Below are positions 63,721 to 64,000 of a stretch of DNA of 64,000 nt, in pieces. The notes under the pieces were generated by a model. It made no database searches and was not told the origin of the DNA. It was given only the letters and a program-made list of their open reading frames with translations. Numbering within the stretch: position 1 is the first letter of the stretch; each line of letters begins with the position of its first letter. This DNA comes from Corythucha ciliata. Lineage: Eukaryota > Arthropoda > Insecta > Hemiptera > Tingidae. Location: contig CM075941.1 of assembly GCA_038030265.1 (NCBI GenBank), positions 50,755,952 to 50,819,951 on the forward strand, read 5' to 3'. The translations under genes were made by a program, and so were the position numbers.

Positions 63721-63766
63721 TAAATACGGTACGAATCATGAGCTTCGGCAATATTTTTAAAAAGTA
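63002..63766 (+). repeat. Tandem duplication of last exon, copy 2
   Basis: Copy of 62184-62948. The 53-bp linker 62949-63001 (starting tatggcatttgactttggaa) recurs after copy 2 at about 63883-63936, where an extra ~125 bp (63767 onward) separates it from the copy. Confidence 0.95.
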
Positions 63767-63939
63767 GTTTTTCTTATAACTGATCATCGTTTAAAACTGA
63801 TGAAATATTGGTTTTGAGCCGTTCAACATAAGTTTTTGTTTACTTCATAATCTATAAAAAAATGTCCAATCACCGCTTTAGGTATGGCATTTGACTTTGG
63901 AAGAAGGGATTTCTCCTTTGGCCCAATTGAAAAAACATT

Positions 63940-64000
63940 TTCGGCTTTTTCATAAAACCAAATTTTGCGGGGTTGGCTCCCTAAAAAAGCGAGCTTCACC
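63940..64000. repeat. Start of a type C array at the window edge
   Basis: accaaattttgcggggttgg + ctccct resembles the type C unit; it continues out of the window. Confidence 0.55.

Noticed and set aside
62949..63892. Splice-out of 63767-63892 explaining the difference between the two downstream linkers (processed copy)
   Set aside because: The missing segment would begin gt but end gg, and the junction leaves an extra base pattern; a simple deletion or duplication junction fits better.

Overview
The window is a stretch of an invertebrate animal genome: spliceosomal introns, AT-rich DNA, and many LTR, LINE and MITE-type transposons. I cannot fix the phylum. The very short introns (43-97 bp) recall nematodes or other compact-intron invertebrates. 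No bacterial, organellar or rRNA features were seen.

One host gene dominates. By matching splice sites and codon phases I assembled a polycystin-1 (PKD1/LOV-1-type) gene on the + strand, 1231-62902, with 24 recognised exons and about 1,800 codons. The order is signal peptide, EGF-like repeats, a long extracellular REJ/GAIN-like region, GPS motif, first membrane segment, PLAT domain, polycystin (TOP) extracellular domain and five C-terminal membrane segments. Exons encoding the expected membrane segments 2-6 between PLAT and TOP were not found. The exon ending PLAT is present twice (50557, 57053), and the last exon is partly duplicated in tandem (62184-62948 and 63002-63766). Upstream, 32-740 holds the last four exons of an unrecognised coiled-coil-rich gene on the same strand.

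The gene's introns are either 43-97 bp or enormous. The giant ones (about 18.9, 5.1, 14.2, 6.2 and 4-10.5 kb) are filled with mobile DNA. Intron 2 carries a copia scrap, several MITEs, a tRNA-derived SINE and hAT-like elements whose bodies are degenerate arrays of ~30-bp units. Intron 4 holds a complete but frameshifted Ty3/gypsy element with 82-bp LTRs and a 5-bp target duplication. Intron 11 is a nested stack: a Jockey-type LINE split by a 5.8-kb insertion that itself contains a foldback element, a 5'-truncated LINE and an I-like LINE with its own MITE. Introns 19-20 hold further LINE pieces, arrays, a 240-bp-arm hairpin and segmental duplications.

The most unusual feature is the array system. 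Thousands of bases in most large introns consist of diverged ~30-bp units sharing a plan (CGCGAAT, ~5 nt, T-run, ATTTT, AG). At least one array is bounded by hAT-like inverted termini and an exact 8-bp target duplication, so the arrays appear to be the cargo of transposable elements.
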